Shown one piece after another: positions 1-8,176 of a stretch of DNA of 64,000 nucleotides. This DNA is from Gordonia sp. KTR9. GTDB lineage: Bacteria > Actinomycetota > Actinomycetes > Mycobacteriales > Mycobacteriaceae. The stretch is from NCBI RefSeq assembly GCF_000143885.2, contig NC_018580.1, positions 1 through 64,000 of the forward strand. Direction: 5' to 3'. Made by a program: the position numbers and the translations under genes. The notes beneath the pieces are model-generated. The model saw only the letters and a list, made by a program, of their open reading frames with translations. It was not told the DNA's origin and did no database searches. The number at the start of each line of letters is the position of its first letter. Within the stretch, counting starts at the first letter, position 1.

Positions 1-2
1 CC

Positions 3-950
3 ATGGCTGCACGGGACAAGTCCCCGCAACGCAACGCCGCCGCGCTGACACGAGTCGTCGCGCTCATCAACAGCAAGGGTGGAGTATTCAAGACGACCCT
101 GGCGTCCAACATTGGGGGACTGTTGGCTGCCTCCGACTACAAGGTCTTGCTGGTCGACCTCGACCCACAGGGCAACGTCGCCGAGGATCTCGGATACACC
201 AACACCGAGCACGACGACGATGGCAGCAACCTTGCCCAGGCCCTGGCATTCGGTGCACCGCTCGAACCGATTCGCGACGTCCGACCGAACCTCGATGTCG
301 CTCCTGGCGGGGCCCATCTCGAGGCGGCTACGGCGGCGCTGAGCTCTCGGGTCGCGAAGGATCCTGTTGGAGCCAAGCTCGCTCTGGCCATGGCGTTGGC
401 GCCCATCGCGCACCAGTACGACATGATCCTGCTCGATTGCCCGCCCGGCGACGAGTCGCTACAGACGGCCGCGGCCGCGGCAGCGCGGTGGCTGCTCATC
501 CCGGTCAAAAGCGACGCGTCCAGCCGAAAAGGTATGGCCGGCGTGATGAGTCGCCTCAACGCGGTACTCTCGGACAATCCCGATCTCGACCTTCTCGGTG
601 TCGTCCTCACAGGTATTGGACGCTCAGCAACCAAGGTCCAGAAGCAGGCACGCGACGCGATCGCCGAATCCTTCGGCGGGAGCGGCGACGTCGTCTTCGA
701 CCGGACCGTCAGACATTCCGAAGCCACGGCGCTCGCTACTCGTGAACGAGGCCTCCTCGTGCATGAACTCGACGAGTTCGTTCGAAACGGGCCCAAATGG
801 TACGAGGTACTCCGCGGCGAAGCTACAGCTCAGGCGTTGGCCCCGAGGTCATCGACGTCGGTCGCCGACGATCTTGTCGGCGTGACCGAAGAGCTCGTCC
901 GTCGGATCACCCAGGCAGAGACCGAGGCGGCACAGGAGGCCACATCATGA
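3..950 (+). CDS. parA: ParA-family partition ATPase
   Basis: Probable ParA/MinD-type ATPase that segregates plasmid copies. The deviant Walker A is visible at about residues 24-32 as SKGGVFKTT, with both the signature lysine and the P-loop lysine; a DLDPQGN switch region follows near residue 50 and LLDCPPG (Walker B-like) near residue 145. The usual glycine before the second lysine is phenylalanine here, which is uncommon but allowed by the KGGxxK[ST] pattern. At 315 residues it is a typical small ParA. Its stop overlaps the next start (ATGA), so the two genes are translationally coupled. The ATG lies two bases from the window edge, so an upstream start or a centromere cannot be seen. Confidence 0.93.
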   Translation: MAARDKSPQRNAAALTRVVALINSKGGVFKTTLASNIGGLLAASDYKVLLVDLDPQGNVAEDLGYTNTEHDDDGSNLAQALAFGAPLEPIRDVRPNLDVAPGGAHLEAATAALSSRVAKDPVGAKLALAMALAPIAHQYDMILLDCPPGDESLQTAAAAAARWLLIPVKSDASSRKGMAGVMSRLNAVLSDNPDLDLLGVVLTGIGRSATKVQKQARDAIAESFGGSGDVVFDRTVRHSEATALATRERGLLVHELDEFVRNGPKWYEVLRGEATAQALAPRSSTSVADDLVGVTEELVRRITQAETEAAQEATS

Positions 951-1357
951 CCGAACCTCGACGCAGTGTCAGCGGCTTGAACAGGGTGTCCACCGGTAGT
1001 CCGGGAACGCCCGGTGCGCGTCCAGTGACCGGAGATCTGTCAGCATTGCGCGCGAAGAACCGGGCATCAACACCGCCACCGCCGGTCGCGGCGCCTCCGG
1101 TCGCGGCGGTGGAGGAACCTGCCGAGAAGAAGCAGACCAACAAGCCTGTCACCGTCTACATCTCCCAGGAGGTCTACACGCGTGCTCGCCTGACCTACAA
1201 GGCAACGAGTTCTGCTGAGAGAGACCGGAACTGGTCCCAATTCGTCGAGAAGGCTATTGCCGGTGAAATCGAGCGTCGCGAACTGCGACACAACGCCGGA
1301 GGCCCGTTCGATGGCGTCGATACGCCATTGTCCCCGGGACGGCCGCTCGCTGACTGA
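947..1357 (+). CDS. Ribbon-helix-helix partner of ParA (ParB/ParG-like)
   Basis: 136-residue protein whose ATG overlaps the parA stop by four bases and is preceded by AGGAGG at 934-939. The first 60 residues are basic and proline/alanine rich and look disordered. The second half, starting at KPVTVYISQEVYTRA, reads as a beta strand followed by two helices, the usual ribbon-helix-helix centromere-binding arrangement. Position directly behind parA supports a role as the DNA-binding partner of a type Ib partition system, binding the centromere and stimulating ATP hydrolysis through its flexible N-terminus. Family membership is inferred from pattern and context. Confidence 0.75.
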   Translation: MTEPRRSVSGLNRVSTGSPGTPGARPVTGDLSALRAKNRASTPPPPVAAPPVAAVEEPAEKKQTNKPVTVYISQEVYTRARLTYKATSSAERDRNWSQFVEKAIAGEIERRELRHNAGGPFDGVDTPLSPGRPLAD

Positions 1358-1399
1358 GGGTGCCCGCACTCTGAGAGTGGATCTGTCACTGAGGCCGCG

Positions 1400-1439
1400 G
1401 CTTGGTCACCAACGGATACGGGGGTGTTGGTGGCCAAGC
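1400..1439. terminator. Inverted repeat after the parA operon
   Basis: A 14-base arm at 1400-1413 pairs with 1426-1439, with a single G-U pair. It lies 43 bases beyond the RHH stop and is a likely transcription terminator, although no T-run follows. The rest of the 1358-1706 gap contains no ORF with a believable start and no other structure that I can support. Confidence 0.55.
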
Positions 1440-1706
1440 CGCCGCCTTGCAGCGCGAGCGCTGGGGAATGACGCATCACCCAGAAGCGAACTCCCACATA
1501 CACGAAAGCATCTTCCAGGACGCCGAAGCGTCCCGCGCGCATCAGCATGCTACTTCTCCCGTGAGACAGTCGGCAACGGCATGCCCACGCGCGTGTTCAA
1601 GCAGCTTTCGACACCGCTGAGGTGGGTACGGTGCGGCCTTGAGTTGGAACTCGACCGTCCATCCTGGATCGGAGGGTAGGCCTTGTCACAGCGGTGATCC
1701 GAGCCC

Positions 1707-2327
1707 TCAAGTCCGATCTTTCCAGCGCTCGTTCGCTGACTGCCGACTCATGCCCGTGGCGGCGCCGATCTCGGCCCACGAGCGGCCCAAACGGCGGGCC
1801 TTGGCCACGGCGGCGTCAAGCTGTGCGTCGGCGTCCCTGCGGGCAGAAAGGGCGGCCCGGATCTCGTCGTCGACGTCGATCGGGTCGAGATGCTCGCGCC
1901 GCCACACACCTTGGGCGGACTCCACGACCTCAGGCCGCACGTTGACGTCGAGGTCGGGGTCCGGGGCGCAGACCCGACGTCGTGTGAGGTCCTCGAGGGA
2001 CGCTGAGGGCACCCGCATCCACTGGATGGGATCGGTCCAGGTCGATAACTCGGAGCTGTCCCAGCGACGACAATGGCAGCGCAGCAGCCAACCCACGATC
2101 TCTGCCGACGGCCGCAGGACGACACCGCTGCCCAGAGCAGCCATGTAATTCCGCACCGGCAGTGACGCACGCGCAGCCGCATCAGCGGCCTGACGCCGGC
2201 TGACCTCGACGAGCTCGTGGTCCACGCCGTCCATCATGGTCGACCCGCAGCTCTCGGTCCCGTCTTCGAACACCGCCACCAGTGACGCCTCATGCAGGTG
2301 CGTCTCGCTCTCGTGTATCCAGCCCAT
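1707..2327 (-). CDS. Small protein with C-terminal HTH
   Basis: 206-residue protein of unknown role. The N-terminal two thirds is acidic and not recognised. The last 30 residues, RSWAEIGAATGMSRQSANER, form a clear helix-turn-helix of the type found in many actinobacterial plasmid and phage proteins. It lies downstream of the replication gene on the same strand with a 90-base gap. No Shine-Dalgarno sequence precedes the ATG at 2327, but TCTAGCCT lies about seven bases upstream, so the mRNA may be leaderless. It could be a copy-number or maintenance regulator; that is a guess from location. Confidence 0.7.
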   Translation of the reverse strand: MGWIHESETHLHEASLVAVFEDGTESCGSTMMDGVDHELVEVSRRQAADAAARASLPVRNYMAALGSGVVLRPSAEIVGWLLRCHCRRWDSSELSTWTDPIQWMRVPSASLEDLTRRRVCAPDPDLDVNVRPEVVESAQGVWRREHLDPIDVDDEIRAALSARRDADAQLDAAVAKARRLGRSWAEIGAATGMSRQSANERWKDRT

Positions 2328-2417
2328 ACCATCAGGCTAGACCTGCCGCGTCAGGTAGTCCTGACGTCGGAGTCTTTGCTGGTTGGTGTACCTGACAAGG
2401 GATGGGGCATTGGCGTT

Positions 2418-4325
2418 TCAGGGGGACTTCCCGCCCTCACCGCCACCCGTTCTACCGACTGACGACCCTCGTGCTCTTCGGTAACGAGTGGATGTGCTGC
2501 GTGACATGGGTTTCGCGAACGTTGATCCGAACGGAAGCTCAGCGTGCGATTCCTTATCCGGCGGTCGTGAATCTCGACGACGCCGCCGCAGCCGTAGGCG
2601 CTCACGGATCGTGCGACTCGATCGCACAGTGGGAGCATGCCAGGCTGCTCGCTCGGCGGTGACCGTCTCGTGAAGGTCCTGCTGATGTGCGAGTGCACCG
2701 CACGATTCTGCCGCGGCGCTGAGACTTCGAGGTCCGCGCAGCCAGCGCGTTCCTCGTCCTTGGCCGACTCGCGCCGCTAGGCCGACACTCTCCAGCCGCA
2801 GAAGCAGGTGTAGTGCGCCGTGGGTGGAGGTGCCGGCAGGGAGGCCGGTGGCCCTGGCGATGGCGGCGGTGGGGAGGGCGGTCGTGGGGGAGAGCTGGGA
2901 CCAGGTGTGGTGGGCGGTGTGGGACAGGTGGCCCCAGAGGGGGTGCAGGAGGGTGGGAGTCTTCGTTCGCCCCCCTCCTTCTGTGACGTCATGGTGCAGA
3001 TCCGTGCGGTAAATCTCTGGAGGGGTTCGCAGGCTGTAGCAGGTGGCAGAGTGCGGTGCGGAAGCCCTGTCGTGAATGACAGTCACCACGAGAAGTCCTC
3101 GGTTGACGAGAGCGCGAAGTCGACGACCTGCGGTGTGGTGGCCGACATTGAGCCATAGCGCCATATCTCGCCACGAGATGGGACGTGCGTCCGTACCGTA
3201 GCCATCAGCAAAGCGATGGTGAATGCAGGCAAGGGCCGCAGCGACGAGATTCGCGTCGTCCCAGCAGGCGATCTCAGCGAGGACGGTACGGATGTGATCG
3301 GCGCCCGCCGGATCGGCAGGTCGGTGGCCCAAAGCGCGCGACTTAATCGATTCCCAATGCGCGCGGCCGTGATCGTCGCGATCGGCGAACTTTCGGAATG
3401 CAGGACATGTGCGGTACCAGCTCGCAGCGCGCCGCCAACTACGGATGCCGTACCTCCACAACACCCACGCCGCAGAGGTGGCGGCATGGGAACGGTGCCC
3501 CTCCTCGGGAGTGTGATGCAGAACAGCCCATTCACGGGGAGTGAACTGCCGACGCGGCCGCCACGCACAGGGTTGCTCGAGATCAGATGCTGCCGCGAAG
3601 TCGGTCGCTTCCGCGACGTCGAAGGCGGTTGACTCGGTCGCAGTGGTTGGGCGTTCATTGCGGCGTGAGGTCCGGTCTGCGACCGTGACCGCCGGTACCA
3701 CTGACAGCAGGGTGGGGAGCTCGAGGATCGCTCTGTGGGCCCTGCGGGTCGCTGCAGGCGCGGTCATCCGCCGGCCGTCGTCATCGATTGGATAGCACCA
3801 GCCGCCACCAGGTTTGAGCGGCGCCGAGCCTGGTAGGCGCAGGAACTGGTCAGATGTACGGACGTCGAGCTGGGTGGGAGACAGCGATTCCCATGCCCGA
3901 ATGGTGTCGATGCGGTCAAGCAGGTACCGGCGTGACGCGGTGGTAGGGCAGGCAACCACCAAGTGCTCTGAATCGGGTGAGCCGGATGCAGCGCGATATG
4001 CAATCAGCGCAGCAGAGTCATCGACGCTATCCACGATGCTCGAGGCGACTAGGTCGGCACATCCATCGAGGTCGACGACCAGTAGATCGGGACGGATCGG
4101 TGCGACCACCGCCCACACCGCACGGCCGGCACCTGCGTGCTCGGCCTGTGTAATCAGCTCAATCGGATCGCCTGAAGCTTCCCGGACAGGCTGCTGACCG
4201 CGGGTGGCGCGCAGGGCGTAGCCCTGTGTGCCTGGTGCCAGCAGCAGCCGATACAGCTCGGACCACCGAGTAGCCGTGTCGTATTCGTGATCCGACACGG
4301 TCATGTCAGATGTAGCGAACCCCAT
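2418..4325 (-). CDS. Probable plasmid replication protein, primase-like
   Basis: About 635-residue protein. Near residue 75 it has LLVVDLDG, resembling the hhDhD metal-binding motif of archaeo-eukaryotic primases; then EHLVVACP, where an sxH motif would be expected; then DVRTSDQFLRLPGSAPLKPGG, resembling the third catalytic motif and the conserved proline-glycine end of primase-polymerase domains. The middle has ISWRDMALWLNVGHHTAGRRL, a winged-helix-like DNA-binding segment. The C-terminus is arginine rich and looks disordered. This architecture fits primase-like initiators of large actinobacterial plasmids. The start is uncertain: ATG at 4325 or 4304, or TTG at 4358, none with a good ribosome-binding site. 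It is the best replication candidate in the window. Confidence 0.65.
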   Translation of the reverse strand: MGFATSDMTVSDHEYDTATRWSELYRLLLAPGTQGYALRATRGQQPVREASGDPIELITQAEHAGAGRAVWAVVAPIRPDLLVVDLDGCADLVASSIVDSVDDSAALIAYRAASGSPDSEHLVVACPTTASRRYLLDRIDTIRAWESLSPTQLDVRTSDQFLRLPGSAPLKPGGGWCYPIDDDGRRMTAPAATRRAHRAILELPTLLSVVPAVTVADRTSRRNERPTTATESTAFDVAEATDFAAASDLEQPCAWRPRRQFTPREWAVLHHTPEEGHRSHAATSAAWVLWRYGIRSWRRAASWYRTCPAFRKFADRDDHGRAHWESIKSRALGHRPADPAGADHIRTVLAEIACWDDANLVAAALACIHHRFADGYGTDARPISWRDMALWLNVGHHTAGRRLRALVNRGLLVVTVIHDRASAPHSATCYSLRTPPEIYRTDLHHDVTEGGGRTKTPTLLHPLWGHLSHTAHHTWSQLSPTTALPTAAIARATGLPAGTSTHGALHLLLRLESVGLAARVGQGRGTRWLRGPRSLSAAAESCGALAHQQDLHETVTAERAAWHAPTVRSSRTIRERLRLRRRRRDSRPPDKESHAELPFGSTFAKPMSRSTSTRYRRARGSSVGRTGGGEGGKSP

Positions 4326-4339
4326 AGGGTGCGCGCTAC

Positions 4340-4453
4340 TCTGAGACCTGTCTCCCAAGACAGTCCCTTCGGGGTTATGGGTGCGAGATTCCCGCCTCGC
4401 CCCTCAAACTTGAACGAATTGCCCTCGGTTGCAGCCGGGGGCAGTTCTTTTTT
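4340..4453 (+). ncRNA. Candidate antisense RNA over the rep leader
   Basis: On the plus strand, opposite the 5' end of the replication gene, three hairpins follow each other. CTGTCT/AGACAG lies at 4348-4353 and 4358-4363. A GGG-bulge-GCGAG stem starts near 4379 and pairs with CTCGCCCC ending near 4403. The third is a strong 13-base-pair stem ending in T6. No coding sequence on this strand ends here, so the terminator implies a short untranslated transcript complementary to the rep mRNA leader, as in countertranscribed copy-control RNAs. The promoter and 5' end are not identified; the given start is approximate. Confidence 0.4.
4416..4453 (+). terminator. Rho-independent terminator, plus strand
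   Basis: The stem GAATTGCCCTCGG (4416-4428) pairs with 4435-4447, including two G-U pairs and a six-base loop. It is followed immediately by T6 at 4448-4453. The T-run is on the plus strand only, so it terminates rightward transcription although both flanking genes are on the minus strand. Confidence 0.8.
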
Positions 4454-4484
4454 CAGTTGTGGTACGCCATCACCAATGGCGTGC

Positions 4485-4694
4485 TCATGCGCTGTGTCGC
4501 AGCGCGATCACCTCCTGGCGAATCGAGGCAGGTGCCATCTCGGGCTTGCCGGCTTTCTCGGCGATCGCGGCGGCTACCCAGTCAGCTAGGGAGACGCCCG
4601 CCTCCTGAGCGCCGGTACGCGCCAAGTCCTTGATTTCGGGACGTTGACGCATGTTCATGCGCTCGGTGTGGGTCTTGATACGGGGATCAGGCAT
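4485..4694 (-). CDS. Small RHH-like protein upstream of rep
   Basis: 69-residue protein with a clear start: AAGGGAG lies seven bases before the ATG at 4694. A basic N-terminus (RIKTHTERMNMRQRPEIKDL) is followed by two predicted helices with ADWVAAAIAEKAG, resembling small ribbon-helix-helix plasmid proteins. It is the first gene upstream of the replication gene and on the same strand, separated by the terminator-bearing leader, which is where CopG-like copy-number repressors usually sit. That role is inferred from position; the fold is judged from pattern only. Confidence 0.6.
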   Translation of the reverse strand: MPDPRIKTHTERMNMRQRPEIKDLARTGAQEAGVSLADWVAAAIAEKAGKPEMAPASIRQEVIALRHSA

Positions 4695-4914
4695 GGTGTA
4701 CTCCCTTCCGGCCTCTACTGTGCTGCACAAGCCGGGTAAAGGCGTCGCGACACGCCGCGCGCTGCACAACTCTTGCGATCGGAGCATACGCAGATTCTCA
4801 GCAGAACTGTCACAGGAAACTCGAGGTCGGCAAACTCGCAGCGTGTCGGGGTTTCTGTACGCAACAGTGAAAACTGCCCATATAATGAGCACCTTGTAGA
4901 CAGCAAAGGGGTTC

Positions 4915-5003
4915 ATCTGTTTTAGTGGCTGTAATGCGGGCTCTAAAGCAGGTGATGGACGGGACTGTAGGGGGCTGTTTGAGGCCAGTAGTGCATCTGT
5001 AGT
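4915..5003. other. CTGT-repeat cluster, candidate parC centromere
   Basis: Five short CTGT(A/T) repeats occur on the plus strand near 4916, 4929, 4965, 4974 and 4996, in a noncoding stretch that is less GC rich than its surroundings and lies directly before parR. Type II partition operons carry their centromere and promoter just upstream, bound by ParR at direct repeats. The repeats are short and unevenly spaced, so this is only a candidate. Confidence 0.35.
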
Positions 5004-5054
5004 GTCACCTGGGCGTCCGTTGACCGGCTGAACAGTGACGAAAGGCTGACACTC

Positions 5055-5477
5055 ATGACTCCTACAAGTGACGATTCGGACTCGTCGTCGAAGAAGTACT
5101 CGTTACGGCTGCAAATGCCGACTGACGACGCTGACGTCGAGGCGTTCCTGGCCGCGCAGGGGGCACGGCATCAATCGCAGGCCATCGTGATGCTGATTCG
5201 GATGTGGGTCAACGAGTTCGGTCCGACCAACGTGCTCGAGCAGGCGATGGGGTCGATCACGATGACCGGCCTCAAGCGCGGGCTGGGGTCAGCAGAGTCG
5301 ACAACAAGTCTGGCAGACAGCAAGGCCGGTAATGCTGGCAATGCCAGTCTGGCGCCCGACGAGCGGCCCGAGCAGGCTGCTCCATCGACGCCAACACGCC
5401 CATCAGCCACGCCGCAGAAGAACGAACGGACCACGGCCGGACCAAGCGACGACTTCGAGGACCTGTTCCGAAGGTAG
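5055..5477 (+). CDS. parR: ParR-like centromere-binding adaptor
   Basis: 140-residue protein with AAAGG ten bases before its ATG. After an acidic, serine-rich start, KKYSLRLQMPTDDADVEAFL begins a ribbon-helix-helix domain (about residues 13-55). A long disordered linker leads to an acidic and basic tail, DDFEDLFRR, resembling the C-terminal peptide with which ParR contacts the end of a ParM filament. It lies 75 bases before the actin-like gene, the expected partner. The order parR then parM is reversed relative to plasmid R1 but common in Gram-positive systems. Confidence 0.75.
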   Translation: MTPTSDDSDSSSKKYSLRLQMPTDDADVEAFLAAQGARHQSQAIVMLIRMWVNEFGPTNVLEQAMGSITMTGLKRGLGSAESTTSLADSKAGNAGNASLAPDERPEQAAPSTPTRPSATPQKNERTTAGPSDDFEDLFRR

Positions 5478-5552
5478 ACCTTCCCACGGGGGTGAGGTCT
5501 ACGCCGTTGCAGCACAACGCATTTGCACACAAAGAAACGGGGAAGATACGCA

Positions 5553-6935
5553 ATGAGCAGTGATCCGAAGGCCGGGCTCTTCGAGTACACGGCTGGTCTC
5601 GACATCGGCAACGGGTACGTGAAGGGGGTAATCGAAGATCGCAGCGCTGATCCACACGACCGCAGCGCCAATGTGCCAGTCGACATGGTCGACATGCCGA
5701 GTGTGGCTGCGACACTGATTCGGCCGAATCTACTTCAGACCCCCGACGCCGACGCACCGGACGTGCTGGCAGACGGTCAGGAGTGGTTCGACAACGCCGA
5801 TCTGGTGTTCAGCTCGAACCTGGTGCCCGACACATACCGCCGGGTCATCGGCCGCCGGGCCCTGGCCACGAAAGCCTCGAGTGTTGACGCTTTCGATTTG
5901 GTCGGCAACAAATCCAAGGCGGAGCAGCCCTTGTCGAAGGTGCTCGTCCTGGGCATCCTCGCGGCGAAAGCGCTGCGCGATTACGTGGCCGTCACCGGAC
6001 AGCTGCCGAGTCCCAACAATCCAGACACCGTCGCTTCGCTGACGGTGCGTGCAGTCCTCGCGCTCGCCCTGCCGATCAGTGAGTACGAGGTGCACCGCAA
6101 CAGCTACTCCGCCAGCTTCGTCGGCACAGCGACCGAGCCTCTCGTACACCAGGTCCGCATCAACAATTTCGTCACGCCGGTGACGGTGAGCATCGTGTTC
6201 GACAACGTCCTCGTGGTGCCGGAGGGCGCCAGTGCGCAGTACGCCATCAACTACTTCGGCGAACCGCTGATGGAACGTCTGCTCGCCGACGTGCGGAGCC
6301 GCGGAGTCGCGCTGGAGGGCATCGAGGCCACACATCTGCTCGCGGCCACCGACACCATCGGCGTCGATGTGGGGGAGGGGACGGTCAACTTTCCGGTGTT
6401 CACCGGCGGACGCTTCAACGCCGACGCGTCGCGGACTCTGCCGGCGGGTTACGGCACCGTCCTGGAGAACACCATCGAAGCGATGACCGAGAAGGGGGAG
6501 CAGCACGGCTTCGCTGGACGAAAGCACCTCGCGAATTTCCTTCAGGCAGAGGTCAATCCACTGAAAGCGAAGTTTCGCGCTCGCGTCGTCGAGGAGACAG
6601 AGGTCGCCTCTGACTTCTTCGTCCGCGAGGTCGCGTTGGAGCTGTCGCGGGTGCTCGATCTCGTCGGTGCCGTCACCCAGGCCATCTACGTGTACGGCGG
6701 CGGCTCCGGACCGTTGCGAGAATCCCTGCACAAGGCTCTCCTCGACAAGGTCACGGAGATGAACGGCGAGGATGCAGCTCCGGTGCTGTACCTGGACTCG
6801 GCCTATTCACGAGGGCTCAACCGTGAAGGTCTGATCATCGCGGCACGCAACCGTGCCGCAGCGCTGGCGCCGGCCGCGGCCGAGACCGGTTCGGAGGCAA
6901 AGTCATCCCGGCGAAAAGTTGCTACAGCCAAGTAG
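5553..6935 (+). CDS. parM: Actin-like plasmid segregation ATPase (ParM/Alp)
   Basis: 460-residue actin-fold protein. Phosphate-1 is AGLDIGNGYVKG at residues 14-25; phosphate-2 is GVDVGEGTVNFPVF near residue 270; the adenosine motif is IYVYGGGSGPLRES near residue 380. These are the three nucleotide-binding signatures of the actin/Hsp70/ParM superfamily. The ATG at 5553 follows GGGGAAGAT; an in-frame upstream ATG at 5523 lacks a ribosome-binding site. It would polymerise and push apart plasmid copies bound by the preceding ParR. The C-terminus ends in an alanine-rich basic tail. A strong terminator follows. Confidence 0.88.
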   Translation: MSSDPKAGLFEYTAGLDIGNGYVKGVIEDRSADPHDRSANVPVDMVDMPSVAATLIRPNLLQTPDADAPDVLADGQEWFDNADLVFSSNLVPDTYRRVIGRRALATKASSVDAFDLVGNKSKAEQPLSKVLVLGILAAKALRDYVAVTGQLPSPNNPDTVASLTVRAVLALALPISEYEVHRNSYSASFVGTATEPLVHQVRINNFVTPVTVSIVFDNVLVVPEGASAQYAINYFGEPLMERLLADVRSRGVALEGIEATHLLAATDTIGVDVGEGTVNFPVFTGGRFNADASRTLPAGYGTVLENTIEAMTEKGEQHGFAGRKHLANFLQAEVNPLKAKFRARVVEETEVASDFFVREVALELSRVLDLVGAVTQAIYVYGGGSGPLRESLHKALLDKVTEMNGEDAAPVLYLDSAYSRGLNREGLIIAARNRAAALAPAAAETGSEAKSSRRKVATAK

Positions 6936-6945
6936 TCGAGAACGA

Positions 6946-6980
6946 CACAAGCCCGGCTCCACGAGGGAGCCGGGCTTGTG
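6946..6980. terminator. Terminator after parM
   Basis: A perfect 15-base-pair stem, CACAAGCCCGGCTCC at 6946-6960 with its complement at 6966-6980, starts eleven bases beyond the parM stop. It lacks a long T-run, as is common in actinobacteria. Confidence 0.8.
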
Positions 6981-7028
6981 GGCAATCTGGGTGATCAGCG
7001 GAGCAACGATGCTAACGGAGGACGCTCT

Positions 7029-7556
7029 GTGACCAGTGACCTGTCGGATGAGACTCCCCAGTCCGACGTTGAAGACTACAGCGCCACACTCGACATCGAG
7101 GCGCAAATGTTGTGCTCGCTGCTCTGGACGCCGACCGGGCGTGTGGCGTCTGTCATGAAGGACCTCACACCCGAGGACTTCTATCAACCCGTACACGCGG
7201 CACTCTTCGAGGTCATCGCCGGCCTGATTGCAGCCGGCGAGCCGCACTCCGGGGCCTACGTTCTGATGACTCTGCAGCGTGACGGGCGAACCAGTGGACA
7301 CATTGGCAAACAGATGGTCACCACACTCACCCAGCTAATGACCATCGGCGTTCCGTCCGGAGCGCTCGAGCATTACGCGGCGGCCGTGCTGACGCAGGCC
7401 TACCGCCGAGGGTTTCGCACGGCCGCGAAATCTCTGGCCGAGGCCGCGGAGTCACTGCCCGAAGACCAGTTGTACGAGCACATGTGCTCTATCGGACGCG
7501 AACGACGAGCCGCATCTCAGCGTCTTCAGGCCATTCGGGAACGGCGTGCTCCCTGA
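7029..7556 (+). CDS. Orphan DnaB-helicase N-terminal domain protein
   Basis: 175-residue protein starting at GTG 7029, seven bases after GGAGG. Residues 15-125 match the DnaB N-terminal domain: LDIEAQMLCSLLWTPTGRVA, LTPEDFYQPVHAALFEVI, then GAYVLMTLQRDG and a final helical hairpin. In replicative helicases this domain mediates ring formation and primase contact. No RecA-like ATPase domain follows; the ORF stops and a tiny HTH gene begins. It may load or modulate the host helicase at the plasmid origin, or compete with it. The domain call is fairly firm, the role is inference. Confidence 0.75.
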   Translation: MTSDLSDETPQSDVEDYSATLDIEAQMLCSLLWTPTGRVASVMKDLTPEDFYQPVHAALFEVIAGLIAAGEPHSGAYVLMTLQRDGRTSGHIGKQMVTTLTQLMTIGVPSGALEHYAAAVLTQAYRRGFRTAAKSLAEAAESLPEDQLYEHMCSIGRERRAASQRLQAIRERRAP

Positions 7557-7594
7557 CGATCTCGAGTAGTTTCAGACGGAGACAAGGAGGCTCG

Positions 7595-7765
7595 ATGGTG
7601 GACGACGACGAATACGCCGCATGGAAACTCCGTCAGGACGGCGCGAGCTGGGAGAGCATCGCCGCCGAATTGGGTTGCACACCGGCAACCGCTCAGATGT
7701 TCGCCTCGGCCTACGTCAAACGCACTGACAGTGCCGCCGACGAGATACAAGGTCAACTGTTCTAG
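7595..7765 (+). CDS. Tiny helix-turn-helix protein
   Basis: 56-residue protein with AAGGAGG six bases before its ATG. Almost the whole chain is one HTH: WKLRQDGASWESIAAELGCT and then PATAQMFASAYVKR, a pattern seen in resolvase-like and sigma-like HTH modules. It lies 38 bases after the DnaB-N gene and is probably co-transcribed with it. A regulatory or DNA-binding role is likely; the target is unknown. Confidence 0.65.
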   Translation: MVDDDEYAAWKLRQDGASWESIAAELGCTPATAQMFASAYVKRTDSAADEIQGQLF

Positions 7766-7813
7766 GCGGTGCGCCCAGCGCCGCTGCGACTCAATCACCG
7801 AGACACAAAAAGC

Positions 7814-7847
7814 AAGTCCCGACTCCTCATGCGAGGAGTCGGGACTT
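7814..7847. terminator. Bidirectional terminator between convergent units
   Basis: A perfect 15-base-pair stem AAGTCCCGACTCCTC (7814-7828) pairs with 7833-7847, with a four-base loop. It separates the plus-strand replication block from the minus-strand accessory block, and the A/T ends suit termination in both directions. Confidence 0.85.
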
Positions 7848-7865
7848 CATTGCTACCAGAGCGGG

Positions 7866-8139
7866 CTAGGTGGTGTTCAGACCACAGCCCGGGCAGATCT
7901 GGACGAGGCCATCGAGAATCCACGTCGACGGCACGACAGGTCGCCGGAGTCTGCGGATGGGTGATGCCTGGCAGCGAGATGGTCTGTCGCCATGGAGCGA
8001 TTCTGGTCTGGTAGATCATCAGGTCAGGTGCCCCATGATAGCGGTCTGCGGTCGCAACCCAGTGCGCCCCGGCCTCATTCATCGCGGAGGCCAACTCCGC
8101 CTGATACTCGGTGTCGAAATCGTATGCGGTGGAGATGAT
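7866..8139 (-). pseudogene. Frameshifted small zinc-ribbon gene
   Basis: Two minus-strand frames each carry half of a credible protein. The upstream half reads ISTAYDFDTEYQAELASAMN, AGAHWVATADRYHGAPDLMI; the downstream half, in another frame, reads WILDGLVQICPGCGLNTT and stops at 7866, just before the terminator. If the first frame continued it would read through the terminator. The upstream half also lacks ATG, GTG or TTG at the right place: AAAGGA is followed by an ATC codon. Either the gene is decayed, the base sequence contains an error, or decoding is unusual. Coordinates are those of the combined reading. Confidence 0.45.
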
Positions 8140-8176
8140 GACGATCCTTTCTGAAGTACTGCAGGTAGGTGTGCGG

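Noticed and set aside
5730..6731. 333-codon open frame on the minus strand opposite parM
   Set aside because: It is a shadow of the GC-rich codons of parM; the plus-strand protein has actin motifs and a ribosome-binding site, and the shadow has no motif or start signal.
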